Below, one piece after another: positions 8,947 through 18,276 of a stretch of DNA of 64,000 bases. The position numbers and the translations under genes are program-made. A model generated the notes under the pieces. That model saw only the letters and a program-made list of their open reading frames with translations. It did not search any database and was not told the origin of the DNA. The first letter of the stretch is position 1, and each line of letters begins with the position of its first letter. Source of the DNA: Streptomyces sp. NBC_00433 (GTDB lineage: Bacteria > Actinomycetota > Actinomycetes > Streptomycetales > Streptomycetaceae); assembly GCA_036015235.1 (NCBI GenBank), contig CP107926.1:7546001-7610000 (forward strand). Reading direction: 5' to 3'.

Positions 8947-10047
8947 TCAGCCGCCCGCGCCCACCGGGGCCATCGCGTCGATGACGCGGGGATTGGCGGC
9001 GATCCACTTCTGCACGCCCTCGGCGGTGTTGCCCCGGCCCGCCGCCTGGATGGCCGCCCCCAGCGAGCTGAGCTGCGGCTCGGTCATCCGGAAGTTCCGC
9101 ATCCAGGAGCTGACCTGGGGGAGCCGGGTGGCAGCGGACCTGCCCGCCAGGTCGTGGATCGAGTCGCCGGGCCCCCACAGGGACTTCGGGTCGGCCCAGC
9201 TTGGTGTGCCGCGGGCCAGGCCGGTGAAGGCCGCGCCCGGGTCGTACGTCTTCACCTGGGCCGGGTAGCCGCGCGCGTCGAGGGCCGCCTTCCACAGGTT
9301 GGCCGACGCGATGGACTCGTCCCAGTTGAAGGAGCCGATCGTGACGCTGCGGCCCTTGCCTGTGTCGGCGCCCGCCGCCGTGGGGGCGGCGGTCGGGCTG
9401 TTGCCGGCGAAGACGCCTGTGCCGCCCGCCACCAGGGCCAGCGCGACGACGCAGGACAGGCCCACCGCGGGGCGCGGCCGGTAGCGCAGCACCGCGAAGC
9501 CGCGCAGGGAGCCGCGGGAGCGGGCCGCCGCGCGGCGGCCGAGCGCGGAGACCTGCTCGCCCATGGCGCCGGTGAGCCGGTCGAGGCAGACGGCCAGGAC
9601 GACGACGGACACGCCCCCCTCGAAGCCGAGCCCGATGTCGACCTGGCTGATCGCGCCGAAGACGGTCGAGCCGAGGCCCTCCGCGCCGGCCATGCCGCCG
9701 ATGACGACCATCGACAGGGCCAGCATGATGACCTGGTTGACGCCCGCCATGATCGTCGGCAGCGCCGGCGGGAGCTGCACCCGCAGCAGGGTGCGGGCCG
9801 GGGTCGTACCGAAGGCGTCGGCGGCCTCGACCAGCTCGGGGTCGACCTGCCTGATGCCCAGCTCGGTCATCCGCACGCCCACCGGCATCGCGAAGACGAT
9901 GGTGGCGATGACGGCGGGGACCGTGCCGAGGCTGAAGAAGATGATCGCCGGGATCAGGTAGACGAACGCCGGCAGCGTCTGCATGACGTCGAGCACCGGC
10001 CGCACCACCACGCTGGCGCCGCGGCTGGCCGCCGCCCACACGCCGAG
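8947..10047 (-). pseudogene. glycine-betaine ABC permease/substrate-binding fusion, internally deleted
   Basis: The frame begins inside the permease: PLGVWAAAS, then RPVLDVMQTLPAFVYLIP, the EAADAFGTTP coupling loop and LSMVVIGGMAGAEGLG, all typical of ProW/OpuAB. The first membrane helices are missing. It then runs into the substrate-binding half (SVTIGSFNWDES), as in permease/binding-protein fusions of this family. After FTGLARG it jumps to PSWADPKSLWG, omitting roughly 140 residues of the binding domain, and finishes with WMRNFRMTEPQL and a normal end. The frame is still open but two deletions should make it non-functional. It sits directly next to an ATPase C-terminal fragment. Confidence 0.75.
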
Positions 10048-10258
10048 CGGTGCGCGCCGACCACGGTCGACGGCTGGTCGCCGAGCGCGGCGAGCAGAGC
10101 GTCGCGGGGGATGACGCCGGTGAGCCGGCCGTCGTCGTCCACGGCGGCCAGCGGCTGCCTGGTCCGGGACGCGGGCGTCAGCGTGGAAAGCCAGGTGGCG
10201 GCGCGATCATGGGACTTGTCACATCTCGGGCGGCGTGCCCGGACGGCGGCCGCCTGAA
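10048..10258 (-). pseudogene. C-terminal CBS-domain fragment of the glycine-betaine ABC ATPase
   Basis: On the minus strand the segment reads AVRARRPRCDKSHDRAATWL, then RQPLAAVDDDGRLTGVIPRD and ALLAALGD. That is the tail of a ProV/OpuAA ATP-binding protein with its CBS domain. No Walker or signature motif precedes it; the rest of the ATPase gene is gone. Around 10048-10060 the reading frame shifts into the permease remnant, so a deletion has joined the two genes. Together with the shortened permease/binding gene it represents an osmoprotectant transporter being lost stepwise. Confidence 0.65.
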
Positions 10259-10324
10259 TCAGTGGCTTCTGCAACCTGCCGCCGCCGTGCCGGTCCGGGC
10301 ACGCAGCGTGAGGGGTGGCCGGAA

Positions 10325-10377
10325 GCGGAATGACCGCCTTCGTTTGGAAGGGTGCGGTCGGGCTCGCGGAATGACCG
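10325..10377. repeat. 12-base direct repeat GCGGAATGACCG, two copies
   Basis: GCGGAATGACCG occurs at 10325-10336 and 10366-10377, with an inverted ATGACCG-like copy close by near 10396. They lie between the transporter remnant and the 3' end of the terpene synthase gene. No gene is visible in 10259-10402. The function is unknown; chance or a leftover operator are both possible. Confidence 0.4.
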
Positions 10378-10402
10378 TTTTTAGGCGGATATGAGCGCCC
10401 GG

Positions 10403-11587
10403 TCATCGTGGTTGAACCGTGTCCGGAGAGTCTCCGACCTGTGCCCGACCCCGAGGGTTGGAATGCGTCGGGACCGGTTGAAGGTCGCTGCGGTACGGCG
10501 GCGCGGCCGTCTCCAGGGCCGCGGTCAGCAGGCTCCAGGGGCGCCGGCGGCCGTCGCTCACCGCCGCGATGCCGGTCTCGTCGTAGCGGGAGGTCGCCAG
10601 TGACCAGGTCAGATTGCCCGCCATGAGATGCCGCATGGCGTCCACGTAGTGGTCGACGTGCTCGCGCGTCTCGCGGGCGGCACCGCGCAGGGCGGGCGTG
10701 CCGGGCAGGGCGGCGGCGACCCGGGCGAAGCGGGCGGTGCGGGCGTTGGCGAGCGCGCTGACGTGCTCGACGGACTCCTCGACCGTGCAGCCCTTGTGCG
10801 TGCGGTGGACGACCACGCTGTTGTTCACGTCGCCCGCCGCCAGCTCCTTGGTCAGCGACACGATGTCGTTGACGAAGATCACCACGTCGCCGGTGATCTC
10901 CCGCATCTCCCGCAGCGCCGGCGAGTCGTGCAGCTCGTCGGGCAGCGCGTAGCCGCCGCACCGCTCGGCGAAGTCCAGGCAAGGCCGCACCCCGATCGTC
11001 TCGCGCCGGACGTCGAGGAAGCGGTCGAGGGAGGGCAGCCGGACGGCGGTGCGGTGCTGGGCCTCGCCCTCGTGGGCGGCCAGATAGGCCCGCCAGTGCT
11101 CGCGGAAGCGTAACCGCCAGCCGGGCGGCGTCCCCGCCGTGGACCGCAGCCAGATGTCGCGGAAGGCCCGCACCAGCGGGGTGTCCCCGGTGGCCGCCGG
11201 CTCCGGCCCGCCCACCGCCATCGCGTCGACGAGGGCGGCGACCACCTGCCGTATCTCGTCGGGCCGGGTGCCGAGACCGCCGTCGAACTGGTCGTCGAAG
11301 ATGAAGAACCAGGCGTTGAAGTCCGCTGCCAGCTCCAGGTCGGACGCGCTCGCGTCGGGATAGAAATACGCCATCAGCCGCTCCAGGCGCAGCGCGTCGT
11401 ATTCGGCCACCGCGACGTCCCCGGTGAGCAGGCCCATGCCCTGCGCCCATTGCAGGGTGTGCTGCCTGGCCCGCTCGGCGTGCAGGTTCAGCCGGGCGGG
11501 GAAGGGGATCCTGATCGCCGCGGCGCGCCGGGTCGGGTCCAGCGGGCCGCCGGGCAGAGCCGGGCCGGCGGCGGTCTCGTCTGACAT
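10403..11587 (-). CDS. class I terpene synthase (sesquiterpene type)
   Basis: 394 residues. The aspartate-rich motif DDQFD is at 98-102 and the NSE triad NDIVSLTKE at 240-248, the two Mg-binding motifs of class I terpene cyclases. A late SRYD pair fits the conserved RY that contacts the diphosphate. Size and motifs match bacterial sesquiterpene cyclases acting on farnesyl diphosphate in the cytosol; the product cannot be read from sequence. The ATG at 11587 follows GGAGGG. No P450, prenyltransferase or methyltransferase lies beside it, so it looks like a stand-alone cyclase. The divergent large LuxR-family gene is the obvious candidate regulator. The C-terminal ~40 residues are Pro/Arg-rich and unassigned. 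Confidence 0.9.
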   Translation of the reverse strand: MSDETAAGPALPGGPLDPTRRAAAIRIPFPARLNLHAERARQHTLQWAQGMGLLTGDVAVAEYDALRLERLMAYFYPDASASDLELAADFNAWFFIFDDQFDGGLGTRPDEIRQVVAALVDAMAVGGPEPAATGDTPLVRAFRDIWLRSTAGTPPGWRLRFREHWRAYLAAHEGEAQHRTAVRLPSLDRFLDVRRETIGVRPCLDFAERCGGYALPDELHDSPALREMREITGDVVIFVNDIVSLTKELAAGDVNNSVVVHRTHKGCTVEESVEHVSALANARTARFARVAAALPGTPALRGAARETREHVDHYVDAMRHLMAGNLTWSLATSRYDETGIAAVSDGRRRPWSLLTAALETAAPPYRSDLQPVPTHSNPRGRAQVGDSPDTVQPR

Positions 11588-11935
11588 GAGCCCTCCAGGG
11601 TGCCGCGAAGCGCCCGGCCGCCTGCCGCGGTGCGGGCCCGAGGTGTGCCGGGTGCCGTTCGGATCGCCGTGCAGAGAGCGTAGGCGCCGCGCACGCCGGG
11701 GGACCGCGGCGCGCGGGCGCCACAAGGGGCGCGACCGGCGCACACCCCGCCTCGTGCGCCCCCGGGACGACCCCGGTTCGGAAGGGAGGGTAGCGGCCGC
11801 GCCACGGCAGCGCACCGACTCGCCCCAAGCAGGCCGAAGAAGGCCCGCGGCAGACCGCATTTCGTGTCCACGTGCGTACGCTGTGCCTACCCGGGGGACG
11901 GGTGAAGGGGACACCGCGTGTTCGAGGGAACTGAC
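11588..11935. other. divergent intergenic region, terpene synthase / LuxR regulator
   Basis: 348 bases with no credible gene. It must hold both promoters. I see no clear consensus promoter and no convincing operator palindrome, only GC-rich hairpin potential near 11690-11760. Ribosome-binding sites for both flanking genes are visible at its two ends. Confidence 0.5.
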
Positions 11936-14860
11936 ATGGCGTACACCGCTGATCAACCGCCTCGGCGGAAGCGACTGCTGCTGGAGCGCGAGACGGAGAC
12001 GGCCGCGCTGGAGGCCCTGCTCGCCGATCTGAGCGGCCCCTCCCAGGGTGCGGTCGCCCTCGGCACCGGTGGCCTGCTGGTCTTCGCGGGACCCGCGGGA
12101 CTCGGCAAGACCACGCTGCTCGGCGAAGTGCGCAAAAGGGCGACGGCCCGCGGCTGCACCGTGCTGTCCGCGCGCGGCGGCGAGCAGGAGCAGGGCGTCG
12201 CCTTCCAGGTCGTGCGCCACCTCCTGCAGCCGCTGCTCGCCACCGGCACCGAGGCGGAGCACCGCGAGGCGCTGGGCAATTGGTACGACATCGTGGCGCC
12301 CGCCGTGGGCCTGGTCGCCGGCGCCGCGAACGGCTCGCCCGACCCGCAGGGCGTGAGGGACGGCCTGGACTGGATCGTCACCCGCTTCGCCGTGCAGCGC
12401 GCCCCGCTGGTGGTGATGCTGGACGACGCCCACTGGGCCGACGCCGAGTCGCTGGCCTGGCTCACCGGCTTCGCGCCGCGCGCCGACGAGCTGCCGATGC
12501 TGCTCGTCATCGCCTACCGGCCCGACGAACTGCCGCGCGACGCCATGGCCTTCGGCAGGCTCGCCGAGCGGCACGGCTCGCGCACCCTGGACCTCGCGCC
12601 GCTCACCCCCGGCGCCGTCAGCCGGATCGTCCGCGACACCCTGGGCGAGGACGCCGACGAGGCCTTCTGCCGGGAGACCTGGGCGGTCACCGGCGGCAAT
12701 CCCTTCGAGGCCGTCGAAGTCGCCGCCAGGGTCGCGGACCGCGGCCTCAAACCGCAGGTCGCCAACCTGCCGGAGCTGCGGGAGCTGGCCTCCGCGGTCA
12801 AGGGCGGCGGCCTGGTCGAGCGGCTGGAGCGGCTCGGCACCGCCGCGGTCCGCTTCGCCTGGAGCGTCGCCGTGCTCGGCGCCGAGGCGTCCCGCAGCCG
12901 GGCGGCGAGCGTCGGCGGACTGGGCGAGTCGGAATCCGCCGCCGCGGTCGCCCTGCTGCGCGAGGCCCGCATTCTCGCGGCGGCCTCCCACGACCTGCTC
13001 GAAGCGGCCGACAGCCGACTGGAGTTCTTCCACCCGCTGGTCTCCACCGCCGTCTACCGGGCGATCCCCGCGGCCTTCCGGGTCGCCATGCACGGCCAGG
13101 CCGCCGCGGTCGTCTCGCAGGCCGGCCTCGGCTCCACCGCGGTCGCCCGGCACCTGCTGGAGACCCACCCCGAGAGCGACCCGTGGGTGGTGCAGCAGCT
13201 GTCCGACGCCGCCCGCGAATACCAGCGGGCCGGCGCCCCCGACGCCGCCAGGCGCTGCCTCGCGCGGGCGCTGCGCGAGCCCCCGGCCATGGAGGACCGC
13301 GCCCAGGTGCTCTACGAGCTGGGCTGCTCCGCCCTGCTGACCGAACCCGCGATCACCGTCAACCACCTGCGGGCCGCGCTGGACGAACCCGTCCTGACCC
13401 CGGATCTGCGCGAGGCGATCGTCTACCGGCTGGCGCAGGCACTCGGCCACTCCGACCGGACGGCGGAGGCCGCCCAGACCGTCGCCGACGCGACCCGCTG
13501 GGCCACCGACGTCAAGACCCGGCTGCACCTCCAGGCCGAGCAGTTCATGTGGAACGCCTTCCGCGCCGACGAGCAGGACTCCACCGCCCGCTCCCGCAAG
13601 CTCGCCCGCCTCGCCGACCACCTGACCGGGCGCGGCACCGCGGAGCGCTACATCCTGGGCCTGCGCGCCTGGGACGCGATGGTCAGGGGCGAGCCCGCCG
13701 CGACCGCGCTGCACTGGGCGGAGCAGGCACTCGGCGACGGCCTGCCCTGGACCGACGAGCAGTGGGGCTTCGAGGTGCCGGTCCTGGTGGCCCTCACCTT
13801 CATGTACGCCGACCAGCCGGGGCGGGCCGAGGAGCTGTTCACCCGGGGCATCGTGGAATGCCAGGCCAGGGGCTGGCGCGGCGCGCACCTGTCCTTCGGC
13901 TACACGCTGCTCGGCTATATCCGCTTCCGGCGCGGGCGGCTCGGCTCCGCCGAGTCCATGGTCCGCGACGGCCTGCGGATCGCCGACCGGGTCGGCCACC
14001 AGGTGCCCGCGCAGTATTTCGCGGTCGGCATCCTCATCGAGATCCTGCTCGCCAAGGGCCGCGCCGACGAGGCCCAGGAGCTGGCCGCGACCTACCGCTA
14101 CGGCGAGATCACGCCCAGCGCCGTGGTCTATCCCGACGCGCAGGCCGTCTTCGGCGAACTGCTGCTCGCGCTGGGCCGGCACCGCGAGGCCGAGGAGCAG
14201 CTCACCCGGGTCGGCGAGCGCCTCGACGCCCGCGGCATGCGCAATCCCGCCTGGTGCCCCTGGCCGCTGCACCTGGCCCTGGCCAAGGAGGTCACCGACC
14301 CGGAGCGGGCCGCGGAGGTCGCCGAGGAAGGGGTGCGCAGGGCCCGCAGGTTCGGTACGCAGTCCGCCATCGGCCAGGCGCTGCACGCCCTGGCCGCGGT
14401 CACTCCGATGACGCGCAGGGCCGGCGTACTGGCCGAGGCCGTCGCGCACCTCGAAAGGTCGCCGTCCGGCTACGACCTGGCGCGCGCCCTGGTCGACCAC
14501 GGCGCCACCCTGCGGCGTACCGGACTCGCACAGCACGCCGCGGAACAGCTGCACCGGGGCCTGGAGGGCGCCGTGCAGTGCGGTGCCGACGCGCTCGCCG
14601 CGCGGGCCCGCACCGAACTGGACGCCACCGGCCTGTGGCCGCTCCAGCCGCGTACCGCCGACGCCGACTCCCTCACCGTCCAGGAGCGCACGGTCGCGGA
14701 GTGGGCCGCGGGAGGCTGGTCCAACGCCCGGATAGCCGAGGCGCTCGGCGCCTCCGACGCGGTCGTGACCCGCCTGCTGTCCGACATCTTCCTCAAGGCG
14801 GGCTGCGACCACGCGGGCCTGCCCCGGCTGGTCGCCGGCCCTGACGGCGAGGCGGTGTAG
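11936..14860 (+). CDS. large LuxR-family ATP-binding regulator (LAL type)
   Basis: 974 residues. Walker A GPAGLGKTT at 52-60 and Walker B VVMLDDAHWAD near 160, in an AAA/STAND-type ATPase domain. A long helical repeat middle of TPR-like character follows, then a C-terminal LuxR helix-turn-helix (LTVQERTVAEWAAGG and SNARIAEALG). These proteins usually activate nearby metabolic or biosynthetic genes in response to an unknown ligand. I use the ATG at 11936, seven bases after GAGGG; a GTG at 11918 is in frame. It is divergent from the terpene synthase gene, so control of that gene is a reasonable inference, not shown by any operator. Confidence 0.85.
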   Translation: MAYTADQPPRRKRLLLERETETAALEALLADLSGPSQGAVALGTGGLLVFAGPAGLGKTTLLGEVRKRATARGCTVLSARGGEQEQGVAFQVVRHLLQPLLATGTEAEHREALGNWYDIVAPAVGLVAGAANGSPDPQGVRDGLDWIVTRFAVQRAPLVVMLDDAHWADAESLAWLTGFAPRADELPMLLVIAYRPDELPRDAMAFGRLAERHGSRTLDLAPLTPGAVSRIVRDTLGEDADEAFCRETWAVTGGNPFEAVEVAARVADRGLKPQVANLPELRELASAVKGGGLVERLERLGTAAVRFAWSVAVLGAEASRSRAASVGGLGESESAAAVALLREARILAAASHDLLEAADSRLEFFHPLVSTAVYRAIPAAFRVAMHGQAAAVVSQAGLGSTAVARHLLETHPESDPWVVQQLSDAAREYQRAGAPDAARRCLARALREPPAMEDRAQVLYELGCSALLTEPAITVNHLRAALDEPVLTPDLREAIVYRLAQALGHSDRTAEAAQTVADATRWATDVKTRLHLQAEQFMWNAFRADEQDSTARSRKLARLADHLTGRGTAERYILGLRAWDAMVRGEPAATALHWAEQALGDGLPWTDEQWGFEVPVLVALTFMYADQPGRAEELFTRGIVECQARGWRGAHLSFGYTLLGYIRFRRGRLGSAESMVRDGLRIADRVGHQVPAQYFAVGILIEILLAKGRADEAQELAATYRYGEITPSAVVYPDAQAVFGELLLALGRHREAEEQLTRVGERLDARGMRNPAWCPWPLHLALAKEVTDPERAAEVAEEGVRRARRFGTQSAIGQALHALAAVTPMTRRAGVLAEAVAHLERSPSGYDLARALVDHGATLRRTGLAQHAAEQLHRGLEGAVQCGADALAARARTELDATGLWPLQPRTADADSLTVQERTVAEWAAGGWSNARIAEALGASDAVVTRLLSDIFLKAGCDHAGLPRLVAGPDGEAV

Positions 14861-15007
14861 CACCCGGGCACGCTGCTCGCCGGCTGTTTCCGCGCCCGGC
14901 CGCGGTCGGCGACCCGGCTACGCCGAACGACGGTTCCTGGCCCGCGATCGCGCGCCGCCGGGTGTCGCGGCCAGGGGCGGGCGGCAGGCGGTGCCTAGGG
15001 TCGGCCT

Positions 15008-15871
15008 GTGGACTCCTGGAGCGGCCGAGGCGGGCCGGAGCGGCCCGGGGGCGAGCCGCTGTCGAGGCTGCTGCCCGCCTGGCGGCGGCGCGCCGAGCCG
15101 TTCGGGCCCCCGGTCCTGTACGAGACCCCGGGGGCCGCCCCCGAGCGGGTGGGCGCCGGCCTGTCCCGCGCCGACGTCGCCCGGCTGACCGGGGTGACCG
15201 AGGAGTGGTACGTCTCGCTGGAGCGCGGCGAGGCGTACCGCTGCACCGAGGACTTCCTCGACCGGCTCTCCACCGCCCTGCGGCTGAGCCCGGCCGAGCG
15301 CGGCACGCTCTACGAGCGGGCGGTCGGGCGGCCGCCCGGCTCCGCCGCCATCCCGCAGGCGGAGGCGGCGGTCCAGATGGACGACGTCCTCCAGCGCTTC
15401 GTCGACAACCAGTGGCACCCCGCCTGCGTCATGGACGCGGCGTGGAACGCGGTCGGGCACAACCAGCCGATGCGCGACTGGTTCCCGTGGACGGCCCATC
15501 AGGGCAACATGCTCCGCTGGGCCCTGCTCGGCCGGGACGCCCGGGAGCAGCTGGTCGACTGGCGGGAGGACTGGGCCCGTTCGTACGTGGCCCAGCTCCG
15601 CTTCGCGCGCGCCCACGACCGGAGGAGCAGAGCGCTGCGCACCCTGGAGCGCGAGGTCCTCGCGAACACCCCGGGAGCGCGGGAGCTGTGGCACCGCAAG
15701 GAGTCCCGCGAGAGCGGCGACGGCGGCCTGCGCCGGCTCCGGCTGCCCTTCCACCAGGGCCGGGAGGTCGCGGTGCGGATCGTCGAGCTGCGGCCGCTGC
15801 GCGGCGACCGGCTCCGCGTCCTGGTCCTCATGGAGGACGGCCCGAAGGCCGCCGGCAGCCGAACACCTTGA
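15008..15871 (+). CDS. MmyB-like helix-turn-helix regulator
   Basis: 287 residues from a GTG. An XRE-type DNA-binding domain near 55-110 (LSRADVARLTGVTEEWYVSL, then ERGEAYRCTEDF) is followed by a PAS-like MmyB ligand-binding domain, recognisable by HPACVMDAAWNAVGHN and MRDWFPW. Such regulators are thought to bind fatty-acid-like ligands. The first ~45 residues are Pro/Arg/Gly-rich and the true start could be further in. The 147-base gap upstream shows no operator. It is followed in the same direction by the DUF574 methyltransferase gene, about 110 bases away, probably a separate unit. Confidence 0.8.
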   Translation: MDSWSGRGGPERPGGEPLSRLLPAWRRRAEPFGPPVLYETPGAAPERVGAGLSRADVARLTGVTEEWYVSLERGEAYRCTEDFLDRLSTALRLSPAERGTLYERAVGRPPGSAAIPQAEAAVQMDDVLQRFVDNQWHPACVMDAAWNAVGHNQPMRDWFPWTAHQGNMLRWALLGRDAREQLVDWREDWARSYVAQLRFARAHDRRSRALRTLEREVLANTPGARELWHRKESRESGDGGLRRLRLPFHQGREVAVRIVELRPLRGDRLRVLVLMEDGPKAAGSRTP

Positions 15872-15979
15872 CGCGGCCGCGGTATTCAGGATCGGCCCGC
15901 CCGTGCATAAAGTGATCGCAGCGGATGCGCAGATCCGGCTCAGTTCCGCTCCCGGCGCCCGGCGCGGCCCGAGGGCGCG

Positions 15980-16825
15980 ATGGATGGGGGCAGTGGCGTG
16001 AGCGACGAATTACCGCAGATCACACAGGACCGGCTGCGGCAGGACCTGCCGCACAGCGCCCGGATGTACGACTACTACCTCGGCGGCAACACCAACTACG
16101 CGGTCGACCGGGAAGCCGCCGAGCAGGTCATCGTGACCTTCCCCGCGGTGAGGACCGCCGCCCGCGTGAACCGCGCCTTCGTGCACCGCTCGGCACGCCT
16201 GCTGGCCCGCGACCACGGCATCCGGCAGTTCCTCGACATCGGCACCGGCATACCGACCGCGCCCAACCTGCACGAGGTGGTCCAGCGCGAGCAGCCCGCC
16301 GCCCGGGTCACCTACGTCGACAACGACCCGATCGTGCTGGTCTACGCCGACAGCCTGCTGCGCAGCTCCCCGGAGGGCGCCACCGGCTACGTCGAGGCCG
16401 ACGTGACCGACCCCGTGCGCCTGCTGGACGTCGTACGGCGGGAGGGCTGCGTGGACCTGGAGCGGCCGCTGGGGCTGAGCCTGAACGCGCTGCTGCACTT
16501 CGTCCCCGACGACCAGGACGCCTACGGGGTGGTGGAGACCCTGGTCGGGGCGCTCGCGCCCGGCTCGTACCTGACGATCTCGCACTGCACCCCGGACTTC
16601 GCGCCCGAGGTGTGGGCGGCGATCGTGGAGGTCTACACCAAGGGCGGCACACCGCTCCAGGTCCGCAGCCGCAGCGAGGTGCTGGACTTCTTCACCGGCC
16701 TGGACCTGCTCGACCCGGGCGTGGAGGTGGCCCACCGCTGGAATCCGGAGCCGGCCAGCGGGCCGAGCCTGATCTCGGACGCTGACGCGTCGCTCTACGC
16801 GGGTGTGGCGCGCAAGCCCTCCTGA
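15980..16825 (+). CDS. DUF574 SAM-dependent methyltransferase-like protein
   Basis: 281 residues. DUF574 hallmarks: an N-terminal ARMYDYYLGGNTNYAVD motif, the SAM-binding glycine loop FLDIGTGIPTAPNLHEV, an acidic YVDNDPIVL at the end of strand two, and LNALLHFVPD. Members are very abundant in streptomycetes, often beside XRE/DUF397 regulator pairs as here, and their substrates are unknown. Start: ATG at 15980 after GAGGG; a GTG at 15998 after GGGGG is as good. It converges on the XRE gene with 18 bases between stops. Confidence 0.85.
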   Translation: MDGGSGVSDELPQITQDRLRQDLPHSARMYDYYLGGNTNYAVDREAAEQVIVTFPAVRTAARVNRAFVHRSARLLARDHGIRQFLDIGTGIPTAPNLHEVVQREQPAARVTYVDNDPIVLVYADSLLRSSPEGATGYVEADVTDPVRLLDVVRREGCVDLERPLGLSLNALLHFVPDDQDAYGVVETLVGALAPGSYLTISHCTPDFAPEVWAAIVEVYTKGGTPLQVRSRSEVLDFFTGLDLLDPGVEVAHRWNPEPASGPSLISDADASLYAGVARKPS

Positions 16826-16843
16826 GCCGCGGGGGGCGCGGGC

Positions 16844-17755
16844 TCAGCGGTACTTCTGGCAGTAGTCCTTGAGCTTCTGCAGACAGGCCGCGGAGCCCAG
16901 CGAGTTGACCATCAGGCGGTCGAAGCCGCGCTCGTAGGCGTCGACCTCCTGGTGGTCCTGGAGGTACAGGCCCCCGTTGCAGCGCTCGACGTAGACGATC
17001 GCGGGCAGTTGGTCGGCGGCGAAGTCGAAGACCGTGGTGGTGCCGATCTGGACCGGCAGGTTGAGCCGGGCGGAGGGGGCCAGCCGGAAGCTGATCCGCT
17101 CGTGCCCCGCGAGCTCTATCAGGTGCTCGATCTGCCGGCGCATGATCGGGTTCGTGCCGTAGCCGCGGGACAGGGTGACCTCGTCCACGACGCAGATCAG
17201 CTGGGTCGCGGACTCGTGGAGGAAGCGCTGGGCCCGCATGGCCCGCAGCTCCATGATCCGCTCGGCGGTCCGCACACCGGGCTCCAGCGAGTTCGCCTTG
17301 ACCAGGGCCCGGGTGTAGTCGGGGATCTGCAGCAGGCCGAGCAACTGCCCGCTCTCGTACGAGCGGATGCGCGCGGCGATGTCCTCCAGGCTGACGTAGG
17401 TCTGGAGTTCCTTGGGCGCGACATCGCGCCAGGCCTCCCACCAGCCCTTCTCGTTGGCCTGCTGGGACAGTTCGAGCAGCCGGGCGCGCTCGGCGGGGTC
17501 CACGACCTGGTAGACGTCGAGCAGGCACAGCACGTCCTTCTCCTTGAAGTCGTGCTCGCCGCTCTCCAGCCGGCTGATCTTGGAGGCCGAGCAGCCGCCG
17601 ATCTCGTGCGCGACCTCCTTCTCCGTCAGACCGAGCGCCTCGCGGTGTTTTCGCAGCGTCTCACCGAAGATCATGCGCTGCGCGGTCGGCGCCCGGCCCG
17701 ACAGCGGACGGACATGGCGGACTCCGCGCGGGGCGCGGGACGGCTGGGCAGGCAC
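16844..17755 (-). CDS. XRE-family regulator with DUF5753 domain
   Basis: 303 residues. The N-terminal helix-turn-helix (LRKHREALGLTEKEVAHEIG and SASKISRLESGEHDF) lies near 32-80. The remainder is a DUF5753/Scr1-type domain with typical IPDYTRAL, VVDEVTLSRGYG and ISFRLAPSARLNLPVQIG segments. These proteins pair with small DUF397 proteins, as in the whiJ and bldB-related loci, and modulate development or antibiotic production. The DUF397 gene lies 96 bases upstream on the same strand. I use the GTG at 17755, preceded by GAGGGAGAG; the ATG at 17674 is an alternative. Confidence 0.88.
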   Translation of the reverse strand: MPAQPSRAPRGVRHVRPLSGRAPTAQRMIFGETLRKHREALGLTEKEVAHEIGGCSASKISRLESGEHDFKEKDVLCLLDVYQVVDPAERARLLELSQQANEKGWWEAWRDVAPKELQTYVSLEDIAARIRSYESGQLLGLLQIPDYTRALVKANSLEPGVRTAERIMELRAMRAQRFLHESATQLICVVDEVTLSRGYGTNPIMRRQIEHLIELAGHERISFRLAPSARLNLPVQIGTTTVFDFAADQLPAIVYVERCNGGLYLQDHQEVDAYERGFDRLMVNSLGSAACLQKLKDYCQKYR

Positions 17756-17851
17756 GGGCGGACTCTCCCTCGCGCTGAGCGGGCGGCGATCTGGACCCCC
17801 TCATCCTGCCTCAGTCATATGAGATCGGAAGTTGCCGACCAGGGCGTCCGG

Positions 17852-18112
17852 TTACCGAACCTCAGTGAACTCGCCCGCGGCCACGGCGGCAACGAATGCC
17901 CGTACCGCGGTCCGTTCGAAGGTCAGAACCGCGCCTTCCGGGTCCTTCGAGTCACGGAAACCGATCAACTCCCGACCGATTGCGCCCACTTCCACGCAGG
18001 CGCTCTGGTGGTTGCTGTAGGAGCTTTTCCGCCACGCGACGGCTAAGCCGCCGGGACCGTCCGCTCCCATCAGGTGTTTCCCTTGGCCCTCGCGGTGGTC
18101 GTGATCGGTCAT
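17852..18112 (-). CDS. DUF397 small protein, partner of the XRE regulator
   Basis: 86 residues from the ATG at 18112 after AGAGGA. The core WRKSSYSNHQSACVEV and FRDSKDPEGAVLTF is diagnostic for DUF397. In streptomycetes such proteins sit next to XRE regulators and are thought to bind or antagonise them, in a toxin/antitoxin-like or anti-repressor manner. Gene order, DUF397 then XRE on one strand, fits that pairing. The intergenic region upstream holds one of two copies of an 11-base repeat (18154-18164). Confidence 0.9.
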   Translation of the reverse strand: MTDHDHREGQGKHLMGADGPGGLAVAWRKSSYSNHQSACVEVGAIGRELIGFRDSKDPEGAVLTFERTAVRAFVAAVAAGEFTEVR

Positions 18113-18153
18113 GTGTCCTCTTTTCGTGCCGGAACCGATGATCAAGCGGGCCG

Positions 18154-18276
18154 TCTGCAAATGCAGGTGATACGGCCCCATGGAAAGGATGACCGGCTGC
18201 CGCCGGCTTCATGCGCGGCCGGTGGACCCGGCGGATACAAGGGTGCTCCGCCGGAAGCAGGAGGATCTGCAAATGC
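18154..18276. repeat. 11-base direct repeat TCTGCAAATGC upstream of the DUF397 gene
   Basis: TCTGCAAATGC occurs at 18154-18164 and 18266-18276, in an A+T-richer island between the DUF397 gene and a small rightward open frame. The second copy spans the start codon of that frame. A shared operator for the XRE regulator is plausible, but no experiment or comparison supports this here. Confidence 0.45.

Noticed and set aside
14861..15007. Possible operator or small RNA between the LuxR regulator and the MmyB-like gene
   Set aside because: Only generic GC-rich pairing; no consensus promoter, palindrome or terminator that stands out.
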